NCBI GenBank assembly: GCA_014529385.2
Contig: CM043944.1
Coordinates: 73,807,384-73,871,383 of the forward strand
Source: Adiantum capillus-veneris
Lineage: Eukaryota > Streptophyta > Polypodiopsida > Polypodiales > Pteridaceae
Reading direction: 5' to 3'
Length of the DNA stretch: 64,000 nucleotides
The position numbers and the translations under genes were made by a program. The notes beneath the pieces were generated by a model. It saw only the letters and a program-made list of their open reading frames with translations, searched no databases and was not told the DNA's origin. Shown in pieces: positions 55,057 to 64,000 of this stretch. The number at the start of each line of letters is the position of its first letter. Position 1 is the first letter of the stretch.

Positions 55057-57594
55057 TTAAGTGTGAGAGAAGCTACTATACAAGCTAATATACAAGAGAT
55101 GTAGAGAAGTGATGTACTGCCCTACACCTAACTGCTTGCGAAAATGCGCAAAGCTCTCTAAGGGAAGTCCTTTTGTAAGTAGATCAGCAGGATTTTCTGT
55201 GGTGTGAACTTTGACAAGCTGAAGTTGCTTATCCTCGAGCATTTCCCTGATGAAATGATACTTCACATCCACATGCTTTGTCTTTGAGTGATAAACTGGA
55301 TTGCGAGCCAATTGTATAGCACTTTGACTATCACAATATAACACAGGCATCTCTTCTTTGATTCCCAAATCTGTTACTAGTCGATTAAGCCAACTTGATT
55401 CTTTGCATGCCTTTGATGCTGCAACATATTCAGCCTCTGTAGTAGACTGATTAACACAATCTTGTAATCTAGAACGCCATGATACTGCTCCACTAGCCAA
55501 TGTAAAGACATACCATGACGTAGACCTTCGGTTGTCTAAGTCACCTGCATAATTTGAGTGTGTAAAACCCTTTACACTTAGCTCCTGACTCCCATAGCAT
55601 ATACGCATACTCTTTGTAGCTTTCAGGTATCTCAATATTCCTTTCACTGCCTCCCAATGTTTCTTGCCTGGGTTTGACATGTATCGACTTACTACTCCCA
55701 CTGCAAATGCAATGTCTGGGCGAGTAGCAATCATTGCATACATCAAACTACCCACTGCAAACGCATATGGAATCTTATCCATTTCAGCCCGTTCTTCCTC
55801 AGACACAGGACAATCTTGTTTGCTAAGTTTCACATATGGTAGCAATGGAACACTCAATGCCTTTCCCTTCTCCATATTGAAACGTTGCAAAACCTTGCCA
55901 ATATACTCTGTTTGAGATAACCAAATCAACTTCTTTGATCTGTCTCTCTCAATGCGCATACCAAGTATATGACTTGCCTCACCCATGTCTTTCATGTGAA
56001 ACGATTTTGCCATCTTTGACTTCAAAGCTGAAATTTCTTCCAAGTGCTTGCCAGCAATCAACATGTCATCCACATACAAAATAAGGATCAACCAACTACC
56101 ATCCTTAGCCTTCTTTGTATATAGACAGTGATCGAACTCACTACGTTTGTAGCCTTGAGAAAGCATAAACTTGTGGAATTTATGGTACCATGCCGTCGGT
56201 GATTGTTTTAAGCCATAAAGACTCTTTAACAACTGGCATACCCAATTTTCGTTGCCTTTCTCAACAAACCCTTCTGGCTGCTGCATGTAAATTTCCACAT
56301 CTAAATCACCATGCAAGAACGTTGTCTTGACATCCATTTGGTGCAACACCAAATCTAATATGGCAACCAATGCAAGAAAGCATCTCAATGTAGTCATCTT
56401 GACCACCGGAGAGAAGACTTCATCAAAGTCAATGCCTTGTTCTTGCTTAAAGCCCTTGGCAACAAGCCTTGCTTTGTACTTTGGCTGACTATCATGAGCG
56501 GTGATCTTATACCTGTAAACCCATTTACAAGGTAGAGCCTTTTTGACCTGTGGTAATTTAACTAGCTTCCATGTCTTGTTTTTATGTAGTGCTGTCATCT
56601 CTGACTGCATGGCCAATTGCCAATTCCCGGAGTCCTTCATTTGCACTGCTTCCTTGTAACATGAAGGCTCATTGCAATCAGTCAACATGACATAGTTCAT
56701 AGATGGAACAAACCTATCAGGAGGTCGCGTGACACGTCCAGATCTACGCACAATAGGTGGCTCAGGCTCAGCCACAACCTGTGGTTCTACTCTATCCTGT
56801 CCTTGCTCCTCTTGAGCCCTGACATTTTGTCTTGCACGTGCAGGTCCATCTTCTTGGAAGACAACTCTTCTAATCTCCTCAACCCTCTCTGGTTTAGAAT
56901 GATATTTGGATTCATTAAAGTGAACATCATTGCTGCGGACAACCTTTCTGGATTCGGGATCCCAAAGTCTGTACCCCATCTCACAAGAATTACCATAGCC
57001 TAGAAAGATGTACTTTCTACTCTTTGGCTCAAGTTTGTTCCTAAATTCCTTTGGAACGTGAGTATATGCCTCACAGCCAAAGACTCTGAGATGCTTGTAT
57101 GAGGGCATTTTGCCTGACCATACCATCTCTGGCACTGAATCCTTCTGCAAAACCTTGCTAGGAGATCTATTTACAAGATGAACAGCTGTTGATACAGCTT
57201 CAGCCCAAAACCCATTTGGCAGCTGTGCATTAGACAACATACTTCTGACCTTCTCTTGTATGGTCCTATTCATCCTCTCAGCAACACCATTTTGAGGAGG
57301 ATTGTAAGGAGCAGTAAGTTCACGTTTTATACCTTTTGACTCACAAAAGTCCTGAAAGGCCTTTGAAACATACTCTCCACCATTGTCAGTGCGTAAGCAT
57401 TAAAGCTTCTTGCCACTCTGATTCTCCACAAGTGTCACAAACGTTTTGAAAACAGTAAACGCTTCATCCTTGTGCTTGAGAAAGTAAACCCATACTTTCG
57501 TCGAGTAATCATCTATAAATGTCATAAAGTAAAAAGCTCCCCCTAGAGATAGGTTAGGCATAGGTCCACACAAATCACTATGAACAAGTGCCAA
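55057..57594 (-). pseudogene. Copia integrase, reverse transcriptase and RNase H
   Basis: Integrase: VHSDLCGPM (first Asp, about 57,590), RTDNGGEY (second Asp, about 57,390) and PQNGVAERMNRT (Glu, about 57,280). A stop at about 57,402 separates them. From 57,273 a 738-codon frame is open. It holds KYIFLGYGN (integrase end), KWVYRYKITAHDSQPKYKAR and VKTTFLHGDLDVEIYMQQPE (RT), LILYVDDMLIAGK (YVDD active site) and then RNase H. RNase H reads GFTHSNYAGDLDNRRS where copia elements normally have TDADYAGD, so the first catalytic Asp is His. STTEAEYVAASKACKE and KHVDVKYHFIREML follow intact. Protein order and LMYAMIATRPDIAFAV suggest a Tork-like lineage (inference). Confidence 0.92.
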
Positions 57595-57630
57595 CTGTGT
57601 AGCTCTTCTATTGCTTCTATGCTTATGTGG

Positions 57631-58392
57631 CTACTGTGTTTGCTTACCATACAGACAATGTTCACATAATTCAAAATCATTAAATGAAAAGCCAGGAAAA
57701 TAACTAGAACCAGACAAGATTTCCATTCCCTTCTTGGACATATGTCCTAACCGGCTATGCCACAAAGAAACGTTCGGCTGCTCAGTTACATTGATTACAT
57801 TTTTAGAGACATTTGATACATAAATCATGTAAAGTCCTCCAGACTTTACTCCATGTGCTACTATCATAGAACCCTTGGATATCTTCCACATGTTCTGTCC
57901 AAAAGTGGTGACGTAGATAGCATCATTAAGTAAACATGTGCTGATCAAGCTCTTTGTAATTGCGGGAACATGTCTCACATTCTTCAGCGTGAAAGAAGAG
58001 CCATTCTGAAACTTCAATTGAACATCTCCAACACCTAAGATCTCACATGTCTGCCCATTGCTTAGCCGAACATGATCTTTAGTGGTCACATAAGAGGTAA
58101 ACCACTCCTTGTTTGGAGACACATGAAGTGATGCCCCTGAGTCTATAATCCAGTCACTTAGTGCATTTCCATCAGATGCTGTAAGAAGAGCTGAGTCCAT
58201 TGTATTCTTCAAGAAGTAGATGTCTCCTGACACTAGACTGTCATCCTTTGCAACAGTGTTTGTCACATTTATTTCTTGAATCTTCACTAAGGACTTGTTC
58301 TTCTCACCATGGTCTTCAGCTTTCTCTTTGCCTTTTTCTGCTATTCTCTGCAGTCTCTTTTCATGTGACCCTTTTTGCCACAATGGTAGCAT
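57631..58392 (-). pseudogene. Copia protease and GAG-pre-integrase region
   Basis: 253-codon frame in a different frame from gag. DWIIDSGASLHVSP is the aspartic protease active site. VRLSNGQTCEILGVGDVQLK and LKNVRHVPAITKSLIS follow. SLWHSRLGHMSKKGMEIL and CEHCLYGKQTQ form the H2C2 GAG-pre-integrase motif. It ends at a TAG at about 57,631, after which integrase continues in the same frame (PHKHRSNRRATQLALVHSD). A one-base shift relative to gag lies between about 58,345 and 58,390. Confidence 0.9.
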
Positions 58393-59093
58393 TCTATGTC
58401 ACTCTTGCCTTTAACACTGCGGGACTTGCTACGAGACTGATTCCTCTTTCCACCTTTGTACTTTTCTTTGGTCCTTCCCCTGACAACTAAGGCTGTTCCT
58501 TTGCCTTTGTCCATTGTCTTTCTATTGGTTTCTTCATTAAGTAGACTTCCTTCTACACCTGCTATGTTCAAACCATCTGAAGGTGCAGAATTACTCAAAG
58601 CTGTGCGAAAAGTGTCCCAACTTTCCGACAATGTGATCAACAGGAACATAGCTCTAACAGGTTCATCAAACTTGACACCTTGAGCTGACAACTGACTGTA
58701 GATTGTGTTGAATTCATTCAGATGATTGGACATAGGTGTCCCTTCTTTCATCTTCAATTCAACAAGCTTCTTAAGCCAGTATACCTGTGAAGCTGCACTC
58801 TGCTTCTCATAAAGATCACTCAGCTTTAACCATGCTTGATAAGCCGACATCTCGTCTACTACATTGAAGTAAACGCTTTCTGCCAAAGTCAGCATAATGG
58901 TAGAAAGTGTCAATTCATCCATTTCGCTCTATTCATCTTCGTCCATATCTTCTGGTTTTATCCCTTTGAGCTTTATAGGTTTTATTTGCTTCTTTTGTAC
59001 CAACACGTGCTAAATATGCTTCTTCCACAATGGGAAATTGGTTCCATCCAGCTTCTTGATATTGTAAAGAGCAGTGTCTTGTGATCCAACCAT
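58341..59093 (-). pseudogene. Copia gag
   Basis: Starts at the ATG at 59,093 (MVGSQDTALYNIKKLDGTNF), with a stop after PLWKKHI and another before SEMDELTLSTIML; the frame is otherwise maintained. From 58,922 it is open: YQAWLKLSDLYEKQSAAS, MKEGTPMSNHLNEFNTIYSQ and a C-terminal zinc knuckle CYHCGKKGHMKRDC. The first stop (TAG before CACGTG) fits CAG to TAG. Typical copia gag of the UBN2 type. Confidence 0.88.
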
Positions 59094-59099
59094 AGCTAC

Positions 59100-60170
59100 G
59101 CTTCACAGTAGTTTACTTTCCTGGGAAAAGTTCGGCAGAGTTTCCCCTGTAAACTGACCTCTGAACCAATATCAACCTGTCAAATGAACCAAGAAAGCTT
59201 CAGATTCTGCATAAATTTCGACAGAGTCTTCTTTGTAAAATGACTCTTGTGTACTAAAAAAAAAAAGACCAAAAAACAGCTCAAAAACACTGTCTCTCTG
59301 ACACTGTAAGCTGTGGGTAAACCTCTCCTGCACCTGTACTGTCTCTGACTGTTCTGTCATTGTCCTGTAAGCATAGACTGCGACAATGCCTCAACGGTAG
59401 TAAAGCAAAGATGCAATCCCAACTGTCTAACTCACACTCAATACATCCTAACTGCCTATCTAAGGGTGCTCGAGGGATCGCTCCAAGACCTGTATCACCG
59501 AAAGGATCTCAACATTCGAGAATCCCCCAGCTCAATAAAACCTCACTCGACCCTCAACAAAGGCTGCAGTAAATTTGACAGTACATAGACTTCCCACAAA
59601 GTCATACATCCACAAATTTCCCACTGTATGCTGTAACCGCTGCGGCAGTTGTTTGCTGCGTGACTCACAGCCAGCAAACCCTCAACAGACATACATCATC
59701 TCTGACAATACATCCCATGTGGAAGTACCTGCAATGTCAGGATGAAATCTGGAATATCAAGCAGCAAACACAAGCTACCTGATGAACTAGTGGATGTCGC
59801 ATACAGTCTGTGTGTAGATACGCCCGTGTCGTATGTGACACGTCTCCAAGAACTGTGAGCTGTCCTTCGATGTGTAGACAGCCACAAATCAACACTCTGG
59901 GAGTGTCGATATCCTCAGCACCTGCAGTCGTAGGCCAAAAACTCCAAATTTGCACAGTCGGATCTGCACCCGTCGAAACCACGTAGTCGAAAATGGCCTG
60001 CGCAGACCTTTGTCGAAGCCGAATGGTGGCCGAGATGACCTAAGAATGAAATTCTGACAACACCAAGCCCCTCGGGCTATCCCACTAGATTTGGGGCCGT
60101 GTCTTCGCGTGTCGAATTTTACTCCAATATGAGCTGGTGACTCTAGCCTCTTGAAGTGCTGCCCCGAGCC
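59100..60170 (-). other. Untranslated leader of the copia element
   Basis: About 1.07 kb between the primer-binding site and the gag start with no supportable coding region. Unusually long for a copia leader, but no separate insertion boundaries were seen. Confidence 0.5.
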
Positions 60171-60172
60171 TC

Positions 60173-60191
60173 GATCTGAGCTCTGATACCA
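60173..60191 (-). other. Primer-binding site of the copia element
   Basis: Minus strand TGGTATCAGAGCTCAGATC, a perfect match to the standard initiator tRNA-Met site TGGTATCAGAGC, two bases from the LTR end. Confidence 0.9.
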
Positions 60192-60193
60192 AT

Positions 60194-60385
60194 TGAAGGA
60201 GTACGAACGGAAGTGCGACGCGAGAGAGAGTGCGAGAAGAAGAGCACGACGATATGGTGAACTCGCTCTACTGTAATGTATAGAGCATAGTGAGTTCTTA
60301 TTAGGTTTTAACAAAAGAATATGTGTAAATACCTGGCGGCCCGCCCACTTACCTGGGCGACCACATTGGGCTTTATACCCCAACA
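60194..60385 (-). repeat. 5' LTR of the copia element (192 bp)
   Basis: Same ends as the 3' copy (TG...CA on the minus strand), followed by target duplication CCTTG at 60,386-60,390. Confidence 0.95.
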
Positions 60386-60405
60386 CCTTGCACGTCCTCT
60401 TCAAA

Positions 60406-60406
<1 letters not shown>

Positions 60407-60456
<50 letters not shown>
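60407..60456. repeat. (GA)n microsatellite
   Basis: Perfect GA run of about 50 bp, in the leader of the LARD-like element between its primer-binding site and the copia insertion. Confidence 0.95.
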
Positions 60457-60459
<3 letters not shown>

Positions 60460-60511
60460 CATGTAGCCAACATGCAAGTTCTTTCCCCCACTTCCATAGC
60501 TCTTCCCTCAC

Positions 60512-60528
60512 CTGAGCTCTGATACCAG
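60512..60528 (-). other. Primer-binding site of the LARD-like element
   Basis: Minus strand CTGGTATCAGAGCTCAG, a perfect initiator tRNA-Met-type site, one base from the LTR end CTTTCA. Confidence 0.88.
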
Positions 60529-60693
60529 TGAAAGACCATAAAGAGATAGACATGCCAATAACCACCCAACCATACCTATATATAGCCCCTTGGCCCTCTG
60601 GCTCATGGCTATATATAGCGCCTGTACCACATGTGTATCCGTCTACCCTTGACCAGGGTTGTGCCCTCCTATAGTCCTACCCTTGGCATGACA
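60529..60693 (-). repeat. 5' LTR of the LARD-like element (165 bp)
   Basis: Pairs with 49,705-49,868. Followed by the TTCAA duplication at 60,694-60,698. Confidence 0.88.
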
Positions 60694-60698
60694 TTCAA

Positions 60699-60832
60699 CT
60701 AACAATTACCCTAAAATTTGTTTGTTTGGTTTGTAATAGATGTAATCAACTAATATGTGCATAGGCTTTCAAATAACAATTCAATTGTTCTAAAATTTTC
60801 TTGGTTGGGTTGTAATACATGTAATCAACTAT
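60699..60832. repeat. Tandem repeat, about 80-bp unit, interrupted by the LARD insertion
   Basis: The unit ATATGTGCATAGGCTTTCAA ... GTAATCAACTA is complete at 60,753-60,832. Another unit is split: its first 20 bp (ATATGTGCATATGCTTTCAA) are at about 49,685-49,704 and the rest at 60,699-60,752. Rejoining across the LARD element restores two adjacent units. Confidence 0.75.
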
Positions 60833-61296
60833 AAATTTTGCATTTGTTACTACTGTCCATCTATAGGAGAAACACTCTAGTTACTGCAAGGGGGACTGCA
60901 CAAAGAGGTGGAAAATGAAGAGGGATTATTGAAGACCATTACTTCACTTTAAATCATTATAAATTGAACCTTGGTGTTTATGAACTCTATATTATCCACA
61001 CGAGCTTTGGAATAGGAGGACAATGCTTAATTGTCTCCATATGCCTTGATGCAACATTATATAAAAATAAATCATATCAAGCCAAGACTTATCCAAATGA
61101 GACAAATAAATAAAGTAGGAGAAAAATTCACTTACAAACTAACCATTCCATGGGCTCTATCAAGAGAGTTCAAAATGTAGCATGTCTTGTCAATGATATC
61201 AATGGCTATGAGGCTCGAATCTAACCAAATCATAGAAGTTAATGAAATTTAGAGATAAAACCATCAAATTTAGATATCCTTAGCAAACAAACATAC

Positions 61297-61453
61297 CTCT
61301 CATGATAAGGGTGAAAGATAATCCCATACATCTCAAAATCAATGTCGAGAGTCATTTTTTGAGTTCAATGATAAATGGTTCAATTCTCAAAAAGTGAGAG
61401 GTGGCAGTATCCACCATCTCCACTTCTTGATATCTAGATCATGCATCATCAGT
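61297..61453 (-). pseudogene. Decayed copy of the duplicated exon
   Basis: Same flanking splice-like signals as the block at 61,598-61,765, but 157 nt long (not a multiple of three), with frameshifts and stops. Fragments such as IDFEMYGII and HPYHE remain recognisable. Confidence 0.5.
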
Positions 61454-61597
61454 CTACAAAAATATACAAAGGTTAATTATTAACTTCCAACGTGATATCA
61501 ATGGCTATGAGGTTGCTCAAATCTCACCAAAGCATAGTAGTTCGTGAAAATTAGAGATAAAACCATCAAATTTTGATAACCTTTGCAAAAAATATAC

Positions 61598-61765
61598 CTC
61601 TCATGATAAGGGTAAGAGATAATCTTAGACATCTCAAAATCAACATTGGAGAGCCATTTCTTGAGTTCAATGATAGATGATTCAATTCTAAAAAAGTAAG
61701 AGATGGTAGGATCCACCATCTCCACTGCTTGTTGGACATCTAGATCATATTCATACATCACAAAT
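61598..61765 (-). pseudogene. Exon-like segment of an unrecognised gene
   Basis: 168 nt (56 codons) open in one frame, reading YEYDLDVQQAVEMVDPTIS and IELKKWLSNVDFEMSKIIS, then YPYHER. Preceded by TTTTTGTAG and followed by GTATAT, good plant splice sites. I do not recognise the family. No convincing neighbouring exon was found within 500 bp, so it may be a remnant of a larger gene or transposon. Confidence 0.4.
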
Positions 61766-62199
61766 CTACAAAAAGATACAAAAATTAATATTAACTTTCA
61801 AAGGTGCTTCCTCATTGAAAGGAATTGGGTAAAAGTTCCAAACCTTGAAGATGACAAAATGACAGAGTTATTGATTTTCCTCTTTCAATCTTTAATAATT
61901 CTAACACACTCACTATCTAGAACCGCATTGTCTAGATGCCATCTTTAGAAAGGAAGCTACCGGTGTTACAAGTAATTAGGTACAATTACTAAGCTAGGAT
62001 TAACCCCGAGTTGCTTGCCGTGGAGCAAGATGTGAGAAGATGCAACATAAAGCTAATAGATGCAAAGAACACTTAATATCAATCTTAATGAAGTTAAAAA
62101 GCGTGTATCAAGATTCACTAAAAGCAGAGTGGAAAAATAATATATATTTTTTAAAACAAGGAGAGCACAAAAGAGGCTTACTCTCCTCGTTTGCCTTGC

Positions 62200-62560
62200 T
62201 GTTCCCTTTGTTCACTTCTCTAGCATCTTAGCTCGAAGTTGGTCCATCTCCTTCCTGGCCTTCTCCGACTCCATTTTGGTTGCTTAGAGTTTAGTTTGAA
62301 GAGCAATCACTACCAAGCTGGGAGTCTTCTCTTGGGCTTCTATTAGTTGTCTCATGGCGTTTACCATAGTGTTTCACCCAGACATCATGGTGGCAACACA
62401 TCCCTCAGTGATAGCATCAATGTTAGTTTGAGAGGTCTCATATGCAATGAGAGGAGTGGAGTAATGCACCACTGCCTTATCTACTGCAAAAAGGCGTGTG
62501 AGGACCTCTCTCACTCGTACAAGGAGTGACCTGATATCAGTGGCGCCAATGGGTGCAAAT
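62200..62560 (-). pseudogene. Decayed reading frame of unknown family
   Basis: The minus frame from about 62,560 reads FAPIGATDIRSLLVRVREVL, then YSTPLIAYETSQTNIDAITE and MRQLIEAQEKTPSLVVIALQ, then MESEKARKEMDQLRAKMLEK before a TGA at about 62,220. Two internal stops (TGA after MMSG, TAA after LQTKL) break it. The C-terminus looks coiled-coil. It may be upstream sequence of the exon-like block at 61.6-61.77 kb or a gag-like transposon fragment. No family recognised. Confidence 0.4.
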
Positions 62561-62599
62561 GACCTAGAAAATAGGGTATTTGAAGGACTACCTTTTCCT

Positions 62600-64000
62600 G
62601 GGAGGTATGGTGGTGTTTAAAGACTTCAAAACAACTTTATCTCTATTCTTCGTTTGTTGTCCTGTCAGAGTCCTGACCTTACATTGCTTATAGTTCATCT
62701 CTGCTCAACTCCTCCTACTACTCACGTTGTCTCCTCGGCTCCTCTTCTTCTGCTCGTCGTTCTCTTGCAAGTTGGCTCTGTCCCCTTCCTCAGCAGATGC
62801 CGCCCTTGAAAACTCCTTTCTTCTGGTTGGTGCTGCTCTCGGCCCTCCAGAAAACTCCTCAGCGCATGGTTCTACACTGCAGCTCCCCTTCTTCTGCTGC
62901 AGCGGTGACCAGCGCTGCCCTTGTCTTCACTTGCTGCCCTGTTGAAGCCCCAACCTTGGCTTCAAGTTGCTCACGCTTTGTCCTTGCAGTTGGTCCTCTG
63001 GTTTTCCAACTCGCACTGCTCGTGCACTCGGTCGAAGACTTCCCAACTATGGCTACATTAAGTCCCCTGAATCATGTGCTCCTCTCCCTAGTCTTTCTGC
63101 CTGCTAAAGGCCTTAGTATCTATCTATACTCTTTACGAACGAGCCTCAAATCTAGGCTGCTACGTGTCTTCAAAAGCACGTTCCGGCTCAAATTCTATGA
63201 ATGATGAGGCTCAAATATTCAAGCGAGGCGATCTGAGGAGCCACAAGAAAAGGTTAGGCGAGCTGAGGAACCAACCTTGCAAGAAAACAAGAAAATGATG
63301 ACCCTTCAACTCACCTTGCCGTCATGATATAAAAGCATCGATGAATGAATCGGTTCGTTGCTGCTACCCGAGGACGTTGTTGCAAGGTGAGCGAGATACT
63401 GACTCTATCTCTACCATTTGCCTCTCTCTCGCCAACCTTTGTAGACAACTAATGATGTTTTTGCTGCTAGGCGGTTCTCTCCACTGGAGTAGGCGGTTCT
63501 CTTCATTGGCGCAACCAGCTGAACGAGCCTCTTCATTGGTGCAACTAGCTGAACCAGCTACCCAGGTTCTCTCTCTCTCTCTCTCTCTCTCTGCAATTGA
63601 GGGCAAGGCTGTGTACTGAGGGGGCGTAACGTTGAGCGAGACAAACTCCACCTGCCTCTGGCCCCGTCTCTATACTAGCCAATGCAACTCAGACCTGCCA
63701 TGCATACAAACTCCAGCTGCCTCCTGAGCGCGCCCATGCCGTAGACAGCAACAACTCCACTCCACCTGCCTCCTGAGCGCCCTGCCGCAACCTACCTACA
63801 ACACTGTGTGCCCACTCGCATGCTCCTGGCCAGCCCACACCGCAAATGTCAACTGAGCGCCATGCCACATGCAGCGAGAACCAAACTCCACGTGCCGCAG
63901 TTGAACCACTCCTGCAAGCCATCTCCATCGTCGCCCTCCAGCTGGCCATGTTGCTCAACAAGCAAGTGAGAAGGAGCAAGCCATCTCCATCGACACCCAT
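62600..64000. other. No supportable gene
   Basis: GC-richer and C/T-biased. Several medium reading frames (62,797-63,204 plus; 63,689-64,000 minus) are low-complexity and without motifs. Small repeats occur: CTCCACCTGCCTCCTGAGCG-like units at 63,710-63,785, GCAAGCCATCTCCATCG at about 63,914 and 63,976, and GGCGGTTCTCT at about 63,470 and 63,493. Could be part of another LTR or leader. Unresolved at the window edge. Confidence 0.35.
63569..63592. repeat. (CT)n microsatellite
   Basis: Perfect CT run of about 24 bp. Confidence 0.9.

Larger units (their letters stand above)
54836..60385 (-). mobile_element. Complete Ty1/copia retrotransposon nested in the LARD-like element
   Basis: 192-bp LTRs at 54,836-55,027 and 60,194-60,385, flanked by a perfect 5-bp duplication (CCTTG at 54,831-54,835 and 60,386-60,390). 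Minus-strand order is gag, protease, integrase, RT, RNase H, the copia order. A perfect initiator-Met-type primer-binding site and a purine tract are present. Total 5,550 bp. By eye the LTRs differ at 7 of 192 positions (about 3.6 percent). The coding region carries several stops and one frameshift, so this copy is inactive. It inserted about 140 bp into the internal region of the LARD-like element. Confidence 0.95.
49705..60693 (-). mobile_element. LARD-like non-coding LTR retrotransposon with intact target duplication
   Basis: Terminal repeats at 49,705-49,868 and 60,529-60,693, a primer-binding site, a purine tract and a perfect 5-bp flanking duplication (TTCAA at 49,700-49,704 and 60,694-60,698) define a complete element on the minus strand. 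Without the nested copia element it is about 5.4 kb. The internal region (49,869-54,830 plus 60,386-60,528) has only short, motif-free reading frames. It thus fits the large retrotransposon derivative (LARD) class, mobilised in trans by another element. By eye, the two LTRs differ at about 16 positions plus one indel out of 164 (about 10 percent), so it is older than the copia element inside it. Confidence 0.88.
61195..61800 (-). repeat. Tandem duplication, period 299 bp, containing a duplicated exon-like segment
   Basis: GATATCAATGGCTATGAGG occurs at 61,195 and 61,494, and similarity covers the whole 299-bp unit with many substitutions. Each copy contains one exon-like block flanked by TTTTTGTAG (acceptor) and a GAGAG|GTAT donor on the minus strand. 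Confidence 0.75.

Noticed and set aside
62797-63204. 135-codon plus-strand ORF
   Set aside because: C/T-rich low complexity, no motif, overlapping frames equally open.
63689-64000. Open minus-strand frame reaching the window edge
   Set aside because: Built on short CTCCACCTGCC-type repeats; no recognisable domain.

Overview
This is nuclear DNA from a land plant, most probably a homosporous fern. The fern call is inference: it rests on the style of the near-intronless PLS-class PPR gene and on the very high load of old transposable elements. There are no bacterial operons, rRNA genes or CRISPR arrays. The window is roughly nine-tenths transposon sequence in several states of decay. One host-type gene, a PPR protein, sits near the middle at about 28.65-31.5 kb.

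Layout. (1) 1.4-10.6 kb, minus strand: Ty3/gypsy-like element A, with gag, protease, RT, RNase H and integrase all recognisable but broken, plus an extra retropepsin-like ORF downstream of integrase. (2) 11.3-19.35 kb, plus strand: related element B, which keeps gag, protease and the same extra ORF but has no RT, RNase H or integrase. An LTR-like insertion splits its extra ORF. (3) 20.7-22.1 kb: LINE relic. (4) 22.2-26.5 kb: two tandem copies of a retroelement 3' end plus LTR, each with a long (CA)n. (5) 28.65-31.5 kb: the PPR gene with a likely short intron. (6) 32.56-36.84 kb: two LINE relics in opposite orientations. (7) 36.84-37.34 kb: a tRNA-derived SINE and a second sequence sharing its 3' module. 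(8) 37.6-38.6 kb: internally deleted LTR element. (9) 38.98-46.37 kb: a hAT DNA transposon that appears to carry a protein-kinase-like gene and a second unknown gene. (10) 46.38-49.7 kb: decayed chromodomain gypsy element. (11) 49,705-60,693: a large non-coding LTR element (LARD-like) with intact 5-bp target duplication (TTCAA), containing a nested complete Ty1/copia element at 54,836-60,385 with its own 5-bp duplication (CCTTG). (12) 60.7-64 kb: tandem repeats, a duplicated exon and a decayed unknown reading frame.

The two observations most likely to be new are these. First, the hAT element encloses, between symmetric subterminal repeats, a transposase on the plus strand and two convergent minus-strand genes. 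One of them has a near-complete protein kinase fold: glycine loop, AxK, HxDLHxxN, DWG, APE. Second, gypsy elements A and B share a post-integrase ORF made of a second aspartic-protease-like domain followed by a tail of W-x-x-K motifs (mostly WVPK).

Almost every transposon ORF here is interrupted. Coordinates of decayed domains are approximate. All identities were read by eye from motifs, without any search.
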